In this document: positions 12,145 to 23,668 of the stretch, piece by piece
How the letters are laid out: every line of letters begins with the position of its first letter
Position numbering within the stretch: position 1 is the first letter of the stretch
From: Polytrichum commune
Lineage: Eukaryota; Streptophyta; Polytrichopsida; Polytrichales; Polytrichaceae
DNA: 64,000 bases
Direction of reading: 5' to 3'
Assembly: GCA_950295325.1 (NCBI GenBank)
Contig: OX485803.1
Location: 42,671,554-42,735,553, forward strand
Translations under genes and position numbers: made by a program
The notes under the pieces: generated by a model
What the model was told of the DNA's origin: nothing
Database searches by the model: none
The model's input: only the letters and a program-made list of their open reading frames with translations

Positions 12145-12659
12145 TGACGCTAGTATATTATTCATCGGAATGTTGCAAAATGACCGTTGATGATATTGAT
12201 TGTTTTTAATTGGCATTGGTTGCATGCAACAATGTTTCCGATTATTACAATAAAAATCAGCAATTGACATAATTTTATTCTAGTGGCCATGGTAATATGC
12301 TACCTTATGTTCTCAAATTTTAAATGTTAAACACTATACAACTAGTTTAAAATAATAAATATAGTACCAAATTTAAATGATGGCCCCTATAGTCATGGGA
12401 ATTTACTATATTTGAACCTATTGCTCACATATTACCACTCATTGCTCATGTGTTATTGCTTGCCGCTCACCACTCATGTCTTGGTTTCCCTCTGTAAAAA
12501 CCCCTCAGGCTCAAATAGTGCTAAGATGAATGACATTCTTAATACTTTATTTTGAGGGTACCCTCTACAACTACGGTCCACCCAATCACACAATCCACAC
12601 CATAATCTCCTCCTCCTTACCCATAACAAACTTGAAAAGTAGTCATGTTTTGACCTCAC
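12145..12659. other. No feature recognised
   Basis: AT-rich DNA following the decayed ORF; no repeat ends or ORFs of note. Confidence 0.5.
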
Positions 12660-12814
12660 AATTTTATTTTATCTTGGAACATAGGAGGTGCTTGACCACC
12701 TGACTAGTATTCTGTCAAGTAGAGATACAATTTCAAGGTCAGGTATCGAACCGCCAACCACTCCATTCAATTTGGATGCCTCTCCACTATCATCCAATAG
12801 TTTAGGGTCATCTC
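12660..12814 (-). mobile_element. tRNA-derived SINE remnant, copy 2
   Basis: Read on the minus strand it starts GATGACCCTAAACTA. It has an A-box-like GATGATAGTGGAGAGG at 12794-12779 and a B-box GGTTCGATACC at 12752-12742. It aligns in the same orientation with the copy at 49337-49574. The 3' part is diverged. Confidence 0.65.
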
Positions 12815-14092
12815 AAACCACTTTGGACCTCAAAAATTGCACCACACAAACATCAACATAGATTGCACATGAAGTAACATAACATGGACATTTCGAAACT
12901 TCCACTTATGTGTTTGTAAATGATGAATTTAAATGTCTCTTACAAATGTTTGTTAGACTATTATGGGCTTGTTGTGACTTGTAACCTACTAGATAGTACT
13001 CGAAGGTTGTTATCTTTAATGTGTGACTTACAACAACATTTAAGGAGGTTGTAACAATTTGATTTTCTTCCGGATATTTTAAGACGTACAACAAGATACG
13101 TACATTCGCCATCAGTGAATCATCTTCTATAAATGACCATCATATTTGAGGTTTACCGTCCTCTTAATGGAAACCATCTCCACTAATAAACAAACCATTG
13201 GTGAAACTAAATAATCAAGGACGTGTACCCACGTTTTGAAAACAACTTCCAAAACCTCACAATTGATTATAATACATAAACGCAAATGATAACCAATGAA
13301 GTCTTTTGGAACTATGTATTGGAGGCAATATTTCATAATATATAAATTCCATCTTTTTGGGGTGGATGGTATCATTAAAAAAAATCAATGTTGGAAAGTT
13401 ATGCTATGTGTTGGACAAAAAAACACCTATATTGAATGGATACTCTTTTTTCATCCTTTATCTAATAATATGGATGTAAATAGCTTATTTTTTCCGAAGA
13501 AAATTAGTTCATACAAGTTTGGAATTCTTTAATTTTCAATAAAAAAAATTCCACGATGAACCTAGTGGAGATTCCTCCCCATAAAACATGATTTTGCATT
13601 ATATTATGGTTGAGATTGTTCATGGTGTTGGATTAGTCCACAGTAGGGCCGCTTACATCGTGCGTTTAAAACTTGGAAAACTACCATATGTGACATAGGC
13701 ATAAGTCCGACAAGTGTTAAGATAGCAAGAAGCTTTTTATCTTCTTCTCTATAGTATAGTATATACTTGAAGGTTTTATATTCCCCCTGCAATAAAGAGT
13801 TTGGTAAGGTATGTGACCTTGTTGTGGACACTTTCAGCTCAACGATTAATCTTAGACAATTAGATGGTTGAGAATCATATTATTTGGTTGGCCTTTACAT
13901 ATCGTGAATATCATCACTTCACATTTTCAACTAAAGAGTTCATATGCAAAATTAACAAGAGGCCAAAGCAAAGATTCCCTTTTCTCTTTAAGTGGTCCCA
14001 TAAGCCCTTCCAATTATATGCAACATTGAACCCATAATAACACCTATGTTTCGAACACATAGTCCCATATCATTGTAATACATGTCTTTGGA
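12815..14092. other. Mostly featureless; R6 fragment near 13870-14060
   Basis: AT-rich. The right end (about 13930-14060) contains a diverged piece of dispersed repeat R6 (TTTAAGTGGTCCCATA and following). Confidence 0.4.
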
Positions 14093-14431
14093 GTGTTCAT
14101 CTTTAACGCCACAACAAATTTCTCAACACCGTCCACAATGAAAAGGCCGCTAAAGACAACCCACTCATACAAGCACTTAGAACATCCAGATGGCATCATT
14201 ATCATAAGCGGCATCAGAGGAGCCATCCATGAACAACCAAACAAAGAACTAGAACGACTCAAAATACCTATAAATGAAATTAGAACACTCGTGAAACAAT
14301 TACACCAAATTGCCATTAAATACGTCACATACTTGATATTAATTAAAAGGAAACTAGACAACAAGCAACCCCCCATAGACAACCCCCCCCCCCCTTCCCT
14401 TAAAGACAAGGCCCTGCACATATTAACCTAA
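14093..14431 (+). other. Unidentified ORF, 112 codons
   Basis: Open from a possible ATG to TAA, with a soluble, charged composition (Glu, Lys, Ile) and a Pro run near the end caused by a C tract. It overlaps an opposing minus-strand ORF (14421-14044). I recognise no motif. It may be chance or the relic of a mobile element. Confidence 0.2.
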
Positions 14432-14794
14432 AGGAACCCCACTTTTTGAGAGGAGGGCAATATCTTTACAATGACACTTGGTCAAACATGACCACGGTAT
14501 AGAAGAACATGCTCCCATTCATGTCAGTGTATAAACTAAACCCCAACATTACTTTTACTTATTTATAATGTCCATTCTTAACTTACAACCCCAAAGGTGT
14601 CCGATTAAGAAAAGTGACCACATAAGGTCCACGCCTCGACCACGCTTATATGGAGTTGAAAATAGGTCCTCTAGATTTGACATGAAATTCATGATTTAGG
14701 CAGCCCAACGTCTTGGGCCAATCAATTAGTCAAAGTCTCAATCATGGTTGATAAAATATAGTGTAGGCATGTGTGTGGTCATGTGAGCTAACAA

Positions 14795-15080
14795 TCATCA
14801 ACTTATCCTCGTGTCATTGTTGTAAGTACTCCAAGAGCCAATGTAATGTGTATGTAGGAAAAGGACCAAGGTAAATAACCCCTAAACCCTAAATGCCTAT
14901 TCCCAATATACCACTTAGAAATGTATCGCAACGTAAGAGTGGTTTTTACACTAAGGTACACGACCCTTGTTCGGTCACTTTCCTTGTTAGGATATCTACA
15001 TTTAAGTGGCATGTGCTTTGTGTGTTTTAAGAACGGATTCCAAAAAGATACCGTGGCACCATAGCTGGTTTCGTGCACCT
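14795..15080. repeat. Dispersed repeat R7, fragment
   Basis: Shares an ordered set of blocks (GGTCACTTTCCTTGTTAGG-like, ACATTTAAGTGGCATGTG-like, GATTCCAAAAAGAT-like) with 16395-16830, 17580-17760, 48060-48440 and 62030-62140. Confidence 0.55.
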
Positions 15081-15276
15081 TGAAATGATTTTTCTTTTGA
15101 AAAATGAGGTTCATTAGCTAAAAATATAAATTTTGATATTTTGTTTGCCCTATGATTGAAAAAAAAGCAATTGATTTTTGCAATGTGGTCCAACAATATT
15201 TTTTTTCTTCCCTAATACAAAAATTCACTTATTCGTTTGATTGGGCTCATAATTTATGGGTTTTTATTGTTTTTGG

Positions 15277-15687
15277 CTCGGGGAGTGCACTTAAAGTTAA
15301 GACTAGGAATCATGTGAGTGCGTACTTTTGACCCCCCTATGTATGTACTAAAAATTAATCTAAAAATTGTAAAAAAAATGAAGTTGTTAAACACAATCTA
15401 AAGTTCTTGTTGTATAAATTTCAAAAAATAATCAATTGTAAATATTTTTAAATAGATTTTTGAAGCAAAAAACAACGCATTTTAGTTCAAACTTCTATCA
15501 TTTTTTTAATAAATTAAAAAAACTTTTCGTCCTGAAATTTATACCAAGTGATAGATATATACGTAATGATTTGGCACTTAAAATTTATTAATTTAAAAAC
15601 TATTTTAAGGCCAAGTATTGTAGGGGGTATGCCATTAAAACGCACTCACGTGTATTCCTAATCTTAACTTTAAGTGCACTCCCCGGG
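15277..15687. mobile_element. Foldback MITE with about 48-bp TIRs and 8-bp target duplication
   Basis: 411 bp. The ends read CYCGGGGAGTGCACTTAAAG inward and stay matched through a TTAAGAYTAGGAAT stretch to GTGAGTGCGT. Both sides are flanked by GTTTTTGG (15269-15276 and 15688-15695). Interior is AT-rich and non-coding. Long TIRs suggest a Mutator-like element (usually 9-bp duplication), while the 8-bp duplication suggests hAT; unresolved. Confidence 0.85.
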
Positions 15688-16394
15688 GTTTTTGGGGGAG
15701 AATTATTTTTGCACGAACAAGCTATGGTGCTACGGTATGTGTTTGAAAGAGATTGAAATATGGATCAAGTGTTCAAATGATGAAAACCATTCTATCCTCA
15801 ATAATCAACAGTATTGGGAGGACCTTTATGATCATTTAATGAACACAAGATTTTTCACTTTGACAATGAACAAGTAGAAGATTTGTTGTTGTCATTGTTG
15901 TTGTTGTCATCGTTGTAAACAATACATGAGTTTTCTTTCACTATATCAAATGTTTAGCAAACACATGATCAATGTGGATTTTGGTGCATCCCACTTAAGT
16001 AGAAATACACATGTTATCCTCATCTAGACTCAATGGTTACCCCAATTGTATGGGCATATCTGTTGACACACTTTCAACACACCTAGAGTTCATGAAAGAT
16101 ATGTAAATCCTTAATGATTATTTTGGATGTCATGATATTAAAATATGCATCACACCTTTATAATAAACACATTTATTGAAAACATATATAAAAGAAATGT
16201 TATGGTATTAGATCATAGTTTTCTTTGCACGATATTTAAGAATCCTATCAAATGATTTTGACATGTTGTAATTATGGATCGGGCTTTAGTCATGTTTTAC
16301 TTAAATATCAGTTAGTCATGTCTCTCTCAAGATGTGCATATATGGATCCTTTTTTAATTACATTTAGGGTTTATTCCATAATTTTTCTAGCTTT
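15688..16394. other. No feature recognised
   Basis: AT-rich, with a short GTT/GTC trinucleotide run at about 15880-15915. No supported ORF. Confidence 0.5.
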
Positions 16395-16830
16395 TTTATT
16401 GAAATTGATGGAGAATCTTGGCGAGGGTTGCCACATGCCTCGATTGTAAGCCTTTGCCTATAACCCATCCAACCAATTGTAACATAATCCTCCAAGGAAT
16501 GAGGTAGACAACCCTTATTTGGTTACTTTCCTTAATTGGACACCTATATTTGAGAAGTGTGTGGTTAGGTGTGGCTTTGAACACGGATACCAAAAAGACG
16601 TGTTTTAAAAAGTGATTGGACTAGACACTCATAATATTATAACTATTCTAGGTTCAATAGTCGACATAATTTGATGGGGGGGGGCGGGGGTATATGACCA
16701 TTTTATGAGCACAATAATCTATCTTCATGTTGACAATGAATATGATGTTTCGATGAGCTCTAAAAATTATGAGGAGTGTAGCTATAAGATTGGTTTGGAT
16801 TTGCTAACCATCTTGTGCTATTGCAAGCTA
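16395..16830. repeat. Dispersed repeat R7, longest copy
   Basis: Contains TTACTTTCCTTAATTGGACA, GGATACCAAAAAGACGTG, a G-rich tract at 16675-16690 and GATGAGCTCTAAAAATTATG. It matches 48060-48440 in the same order, including the G-rich tract and the GAGCTC...ATTATGAG block. Confidence 0.6.
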
Positions 16831-18480
16831 AATAGCAGGTTGGGCGTGAATGAATTTGAAAAATCAATCCTACTTTTTTGAAAATTAATACATCAAATGG
16901 CCTAAATGGAAGAAAAACTAATCATAAAAATATAATATTAGGAAATTTCTCAAACACTAAATAATCTCTCATCCTTTGTCAATGAGATGGAACATATGAT
17001 TGATTTGCATGTGCCTCTTAGCCATGCTTGTAAATTCTTAGACATCCTTTATTGAACATGAGCACAAAACAACCCAAAAGATTGTTCACAAAAGTCGTCG
17101 TCGTTGTTATTGTTGTTTTTGCAAAGGGATGAAGTCATTGATAGGCAAATGTAAACATCGATGTCCAAAAGAGCAAGTGTGAATGAAGAGTCTCGTTGCA
17201 AAGGAATATATACATTGCAAAGAAATAATAAAAGGCTAGGTGACGAAGGTGGGATCCATGCGTTCAATAATCAAACCTTGATACATGTGTGCCTTTGTAT
17301 TCAATGCATTTTGGAGGAGCGGAGCTTTGTGGGGCCTAAACTTATCCATTGTCAACAAGGGAGCTACAATAACAACAAGCTCCGTATAGGTCGAGGTCCG
17401 GTTCATTTCCAATTGAGCTTCCGTAGATTAATTTGGGGTTTTTCATGCCATTTTTAAACTCAATAGATATAAAGGTAACTATTTTGAACCTAGAAAATAA
17501 TTCACTCCGGTTTTACCTTCCCAATGATTGACATAGACAATTGCAGAGCTCTAATCCCCAAGCCACAAGGCACAAATGTTGAGGGACTATCATCCAACCC
17601 AACTCCTCGAGGATTTTGCAGACCAAATGCATGTGGACCTTGTGTGGTCAATTTTCTTGATTGGAGAATTATGTATGGATGATCTAATGCACAGTGTGTA
17701 GTTATTATGAATGGACACCAAAATGACACGTCTTACACTGCATTGGACTATGTGTTGAATATAAAGACATCTTTATACACATATATAGTTGATACAAATA
17801 GGAAAACCTACATGATCAATTCAAGAGAAGAGAGTCTCTTCACTTTGACCTCTTATAAATTTTGGATCTCAAGTATGATTCCCAAACTTAAAATGATAAT
17901 CTTCATGATTCGCAATCGCTAATCGGATGAGACAACTCCCAATCTATTCCAAAGCCCAAGATTGTGTGTGAAGTTAGAAGTGCCCACAACAAGGCCACAT
18001 AATTACCTTACTTTACGGTTTATCACGATGCGACTCTAAAGCCACTACACATGTCCATCTGGGTGGATGTTTGTAACACTTACTGATAAAGAGAGCAAAC
18101 CAACGGCACATGTTGATTCCTACGCAAAACCTGAACATTAACTTTTTTTAGACATTTTAACATCCAGATCATGATCAAGGACCCCTGAACAATCTTCTTG
18201 ACTAATTTTAATACGCCCCAATACATTTACTTCACCCCGGATGGTAGGTGTTAAGAATCAAAATCCACAAATTCAAGGGAGGGGGAGAATGAAAATGCTA
18301 ACCATTGGTGTAGAGCTTGGGTATTCCTACTTCAAGACAAACAACCTCTAAATCAAGGTCAATGACCTCAATACAACATAATAGGTTTCAAATCGGGATG
18401 CATCAACAACCAACCTACAAAGGCCGGGATCTTTACTACTACCCCTCATCAGGTGTCATGAAACCAAACCCTGCTGTGTT
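16831..18480. other. Mostly featureless; R7 fragment at 17580-17760
   Basis: AT-rich. The 17580-17760 part matches R7 (ATGCATGTGGACCTTGTGTG, GACACCAAAATGACACG). No other structure seen. Confidence 0.45.
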
Positions 18481-18640
18481 TGGGGAGATTTTTGAACACA
18501 ATCGATCGGAATCCGAGTGGTTTCCAAATCCAACTAATCACATGTTGACATCTTCTTTTTGGTTTTCCTTGTTAAATGAAGACATCTTCTCTAAATCCCT
18601 CTACAACGATCGGTAATTCTCCCCGAAGTCGTGAACTCCG
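18481..18640. repeat. Dispersed repeat R5, copy 1
   Basis: Shares ordered blocks with 29946-30150, 41795-41971, 48597-48945 and 56425-56470: GGGGAGATTTTTG, AATCGATCGGAATCC, TTTCCAAATCCAAC, ACATGTTGACATCTTCTT, CCTCTACAACGATCGG, TTCTCCCC. Confidence 0.6.
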
Positions 18641-18660
18641 AAACCCTAAACCCTAAACCC
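18641..18660. repeat. Interstitial telomere-type repeat
   Basis: Nearly three tandem AAACCCT heptamers. Too short for an old telomere fusion. In plants, telo-box motifs also occur in promoters. Confidence 0.8.
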
Positions 18661-19086
18661 ATGGTCGGGTGGGTTCTCCCCAGCCATCGAGACCCCGTGC
18701 GTCCCGTGTACTCCCAATGATGCAACTAAACACGGGCCTCGAATTGTCGGAGCCAGGAAATGAAGTAAGTGAGTAAGTAAGTACCAAGAGGCAGGCAGCG
18801 ATGGGCAGAGTGTTAATCCAAATCGAGCGTACTTTGGAGTAATCAGAGTCCTCAGTACTCCTCCTCCGCCCACAAGTGACCGAGGCTTGGCTTGGTTTGG
18901 TTGGGTTTTGGTTGGTTGGTTTGTTTGTTTGTTTGAGCCATTGTTGCAGCCACCTGACTCATATAATAATAAGTACTTAAGGGTAGTAAGCAAGCACGTC
19001 TTTAATGGGATGCTCTCTAGCCCTGCACCCACTTCGTTGTGTAGGGTGTGAACACGGACCACTATGTTAACTCAAGCTCAACTACA
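18661..19086. other. Non-repetitive stretch left of the first 500-bp element
   Basis: Slightly GC-richer than its surroundings, with GGTTT/GGTTGG runs (18885-18940) and the telo-box at its edge. A 138-codon minus-strand frame (19062-18646) is open but resembles nothing and is probably chance. A displaced promoter fragment is possible. Confidence 0.3.
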
Positions 19087-20101
19087 AGGCCACTTCACAC
19101 CAGAGCCCAACATTTTCCTTTTTAATTGCACCCATACCCAGACCATGCCCATCAGTAGTGACCTATGCCCACCCATAGCATGACATGTGCGCACCCATGC
19201 CCACACATAGCATGACATGTGCCCACCCATGCCCACCCATAGCATGACATGTGCCCACCCATGCCCACCCATAGCATGACATGTGCCCACCCATGCCCAC
19301 CCATAGCATGACATGTGCCCACCCATGCCCACCCATGCTATTCAAATTGCGCCCATGTATTCAAAAATTGTGCAATGTGTCTTGTATGATTGTGTAATTG
19401 TGCCCCACCCATGCCCACCCATGAACAATAATATCGCAGTCATGCCCACCCATGCCCACCCATGAACAATAATATCGCAGCCATGCCCACCCATGCCCAC
19501 CCATGAACAATAATATTGCACCCATGCCCACCCAAAACCCATGGGCATGGGTGGGTATGGGCATGGGCATGGGTATGGGCACCCAATGTAGGGCTTTGCT
19601 TCACACACGAGACTGAGAGCCCGTGACCATCTCACTTCAAGCACTCTCGTTGGTGGAAAAGGCGGAGCCGGTCCAAGTTCGCTACTTCATACTACGCTTG
19701 AGGGACCAACGGAGTGTGTGAATGAATTCACGATGGATGGAAAGTCTACATGGATTCGTACATGGCGTCGAATGGATCACGGTTCATGGTCACTTGGACT
19801 GTTTTCAAACACCGCCTCTTGGAGGTAGGCCTCACACAAAACCGGGAGACCATGGCACTCCGAATGCTCTGAGTGGTTGGTTTATTTTATTTTATCATGC
19901 GTGAGGACCCGCATGAATAGAAGTTCATTGAAATGACATTTGGTTGAGGGCCCGGTCACGTACGGCTTCATCCTACACTTGAGGGCCCGTGACCACACTA
20001 CTACATGATTTTGGAGGTGTGTTGGGACGGCTTTTGGACACTTTCTTTTGGGCTCTCACAATTTCATGGTCACGGCTCTTGCCGCGTGTGTGAAGTGGCC
20101 C
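19087..20101. mobile_element. Family H1 (500-bp, PIF/Harbinger-like MITE), copy 1, split by a hAT-type element
   Basis: The left end (AGGCCACTTCACAC) and the right end (GTGTGTGAAGTGGCCC) are inverse copies of a roughly 40-bp TIR, GGGCCACTTCACACACGAG and onward to CCGTGACCAT. The hAT-type element 19101-19598 sits inside the left TIR, and without it this copy is about 510 bp. Internal landmarks shared with copies 2-4: GGCGGAGCCGGTCC, GAGGGACCAACGGA, CATCGAATGGATC-like, CACAAAACCGGGAGACCATG, GACGGC(C/T)TTTGGACACT. TAA follows the right end. Non-coding. Confidence 0.85.
19101..19598 (-). mobile_element. hAT-type non-autonomous element, copy A, nested
   Basis: 498 bp from CAGAGCCC to GGGCTTTG, flanked by an exact 8-bp duplication CTTCACAC (19093-19100 and 19599-19606). 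CAG-starting ends with an 8-bp duplication are the hAT signature. It lies in the opposite orientation to copy B. Most of it is subterminal tandem repeat: five 32-bp units at 19177, 19209, 19241, 19273 and 19305 (CCCACCCATAGCATGACATG) and about three 41-bp units at 19410-19520 (CCCATGAACAATAATAT). It lacks the transposase remnant seen in copy B. Confidence 0.9.
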
Positions 20102-22369
20102 TAAGGCGAGTATGTGGGTTTGTTCGATTCTATCTCAACAAAGAAAGAAAGCTTTGTATACGTCAAAAGCATAGATCGATATATGAGCTCCGATTGGATG
20201 TACAAGTGGTTTACTTTATACTAGGGGTCAAATTTCACACAAATTACATAACATTAGTTAGGAAGGAGTCCCACTTTCAGGCCCGATGTTACCCCCCTCC
20301 TTTTTATTTACCCTAGATATGTGTAGTTGGCAGCGTCTTTGATTAGAATGACTATGGCTGGTCCGTGATACTTAGTGGTCCCTAAAATAACATAGTTTGC
20401 ATCACTGGTGTTGAAAGCACAAGCTAATTATGGTCATGTCAAGCTTTGCAAAAGTCGTTGCCTCGGGAACAATACATGCGTACTTTGCCCATTGTAATTC
20501 TCAATCTTTAAGTGGTACATTGTGGTAAATATGTTAGTGTTACAATGTACATTGCACAAATGTTTCATAATTACTATAGAAGTACATGGTAGATCAATGT
20601 CCTCGTTTTTTTGTTCCCTAGAGGGTCTCTATACTAAATAACTAGGTGGGAATGGATTTTGATGTTCCCCACAATGGTCCCCTCAAGGAACATTGTGGGG
20701 AACGCCAAAATCCACTGCCACCTTGCTCTTTACGATTATATGAATGTGTGAAATTTTCATCATCTTCCTTAAGAATAAACATATAGCATAGTTGGAATAA
20801 AGTTTAAGAGGAAAAAGATGTTGGTTCAAATCCTGCACCCGCACTTGCAATTTCTATAAAACTAAACCGATTTATTTTTAAGCATTTCGATTTAAAAAAT
20901 TAAATCCCTTGAGTTTCTGCTCAAGTCTAAAACGACGAATTATTGGAACAGTAGGAACATTCAATGTGTGTAATTACTAGTAGAATGTGATCATTTACAT
21001 GTATGTGGTCCCAAGATGATATGCTTTGCCATTTATGATGTGGACATAACTAGCTTGTGCATTCAAGACTAATGGAGGAAACTATGTTGGGGCTTATTGG
21101 TTGCATGCCAATATCCATACTATACAACAACAGTTTGTGGCTAATGTGGGTCATCATGTAGGTTGACACAATCGAAGTGGGACTTTGGTCCCGGAGGGTG
21201 GCTAGCATCAGTCACAGTAACCATAACCAAATCTCTAATAAGGATGATATGGTTCACGGGGGCATGTGAATTCATGTTTTATTCTCAGCTTCTTGTGAGC
21301 TAGGCCCATGGCCCACCCAACTCAACAAAGGTGTTAGGTAATGTTACGTACCTTGACTAGTTGAAATAATCAATATGAAGGCAATGTAAGACATAAACAG
21401 TGGAATAAAGTAGGAAGGAAAGGACATAGAGGAAGATGAGGCAATCACAACACTGGAAGAAAGAAAAGGTGGGACATGATCAAGGTATGGAAGAATGGGC
21501 TCCCATTCATGGCAGGCATTAAAAACATAGATGTTATTTTTCTTTTATTTTTCTTGATGAAGGATGGGACATGCTATAGTTTTGTTTACTGTGGTTGGAG
21601 AGAACACTATATGTAGTAAAGTTGTCACCCTTCCAACTCTACGTCACCTCTATGATTTGGTTGAAGATATTTATGGGAATTTTCTAATGGAGATTCCATT
21701 TTTGAAATCGACCTCCAACTAAGTTCAAGTCCTAGAGTTCGTTTACTCCCAACACCATTAAGAAGAAACGTCCATGTCAAAATGCCTAACACTAATCTCC
21801 TCTTAGATTTGTATATATGTGTGATTTTGGGGGATGAGTTTGGTGAGTTTCTCATGGTGAGATCTCATGCACCGTAGGTGATGTGAGTATATTCTTGATA
21901 CCTCTAGAAAGCCATTGGTGAAGTGCAATGTATCTTGGATATTTCATTTCAATCCGATTGAATTTGAGGGAGGTGTTGATTAAAACGTTCATTGTTTTTG
22001 GTACTATACATGTGAAACTTTGGGTAGCTAATCTTTAGGATTTCTTGTATAAATACATATTGCAAAAGTAGCTTCCATAATGCCAAAAACATCATTTTGA
22101 GATACTTCGGTTCTTGAATTACGATTTGAAGATGGTCTCTCATTTTATAGCATTATATACCTCATTGTTGTGTGGATAATGTGAAGCTGGGATTGATTCC
22201 CTTGGGTATTTTTGAATGATGCTTTCTGAATCCTCTCTTTGCAAATTCAACGTAGAATACCGTATGTTGTGGACATAAAATGAATGCAAGCGCCACCTGC
22301 CAAGCAAAATAATTTGATTAGCCTTGATATGGAATGAGAACTATGGGTTGGGACCCAATAATGTAATGT
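20102..22369. other. Mostly featureless; one hairpin
   Basis: AT-rich without supported ORFs. The only structure is the inverted repeat at 20646-20722. Parts of 20440-20700 weakly resemble 38950-39150. Confidence 0.5.
20646..20722. repeat. Imperfect hairpin, about 32-bp arms
   Basis: Left arm GTGGGAATGGATTTTGATGT continuing TCCCCACAATGG; the right arm is the near inverse (ACATTGTGGGGAACGCC and following), with a loop of about 13 bp. About 26 of 32 positions pair. Confidence 0.7.
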
Positions 22370-22790
22370 TGATAGTGTAATATGCAAAGTCTTTAAAAGT
22401 GGGCGGAAATTGCAGGATTGATCCTTCTTTGAGAAAACTTTCTATTAAGAGCTGATAAGCCCATTGTGTATCGGAGCATGTTTTGAAATTTGGATGAAAT
22501 TTCAGGGGCTTTGTCTTTCCACCTCCCAAACTTTTGAGAGAATTTTAAAATTTTAAAATAAGGTATGCACATGGGACCTGCTAATCTAAATTCTTGGTCA
22601 GCCAATGCAAGGCTAGTAGGACAAGCTAGACAACCAATGTTTTATAGAGCGACACCACTCTTTGTGTATGGAATTCTAAACATGAGAAGCCTTGGATGAT
22701 TCTGTGTTACTTATCATAAACTCCGAGTTTGGAGATAAACCCATGGTTTCCTCTGCTTTACTTTACGGATGACTCTAATGCCAATTTCAT
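22370..22790. repeat. Dispersed repeat R8, copy 1
   Basis: Matches 31965-32375 in the same orientation over about 420 bp: TTGATCCTTCTTTGAGAAAA, CTTTCTATTAAGA, AGGACAAGCTAGA, CACCACTCTTTGTGTATGG, AAACCCATGGTTTC. No ORF spans it, so it is an old duplicated element or segment. Confidence 0.75.
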
Positions 22791-23660
22791 GTTAACGGGT
22801 TGTTTGTGAATGGAATGATGTACCATGTGCTCACCACCAAAGGCCACACTAAAGGGGCACTAGAGTAGAGGATGTTGCCCTTTTGTACGAGGAGAGAGGC
22901 AACCTATATCTACACATACAATGGAATGACAAAGGCCAAATACGGAGATATCCAAAATACCAAAGTGAAAGGACTTACCATCATGCGATGGATAAAGCTG
23001 GGTCCCATGCATCGCCAAGAGCAATTTTACTACTCGATTCCACATCATGAAAGAGCCCCAAAAGTTGTAATGGGGGGTGATTTTGGTGGGCGATTCCTCG
23101 ACAATGTCACTTTACAAGCGTCCATTGTCTAGAGATATTCAAATGCAAAAGGAGGACGAGGGGAGACAATGAATGCCCACACTCAATGGTTGATACTAAA
23201 GTGCTAAATGGGCGATGGGCTTTGCGCCACTACCTTGAAAATGATGTCAAGTCACTTTAATTTTGTAAGCAACCTTACAAAATTACCCCAATCATAACAT
23301 TGTTAAGGTCTTAATAGAGTCACCACTAGAAGATGATTCCAAAAGCTGGCATTTATGTATATTTGTTCAAACTGTTTGTCCAAAAATATCAAGGAATGTG
23401 GACTTGTGACGACAAAACACCAAACAACAATGGCAAAACAACAACACAACAACCACAACTTTGAATGTTTATATTTCATGTTCATCAACCACCATATTTG
23501 TGTAGTTAGCAATGTAATTCGTGTCATGTTGACGAATGGAATTGTCCTAAATTCGTGCATAAAGTCAAATATACTTAAATCCTAGTTGTAAGCACTTGCA
23601 ACAAGATCGAGGGGTTTGGTATTTACGATTTAGAGCAACTCCAACAAATCCTAAGGTTAT
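22791..23660. other. No feature recognised
   Basis: AT-rich DNA with short overlapping frames on both strands (22872-23132 and 23303-23585). None shows a known motif. Confidence 0.5.
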
Positions 23661-23668
23661 CCGTAAAG

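Noticed and set aside
12742-12794. A functional tRNA gene
   Set aside because: A- and B-box-like motifs are present, but no cloverleaf arms or acceptor stem pair up. The copy at 49337-49574 shows it is a SINE.
19078-19644. Gly/His/Trp/Met-rich repeat proteins over the hAT elements
   Set aside because: They are translations of the 32- and 41-bp subterminal DNA repeats, open in several frames at once.
19722-19904. A similar roughly 60-codon ORF occurs inside every H1 copy (also near 42591, 55892, 63461)
   Set aside because: The shared protein-like text follows from DNA conservation of a MITE. The frames differ between copies and none has a motif or plausible start context.
22872-23132. VVMGGDF in an 86-codon ORF, recalling a LINE endonuclease
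   Set aside because: Only a five-residue resemblance; no other endonuclease or reverse transcriptase motifs nearby.
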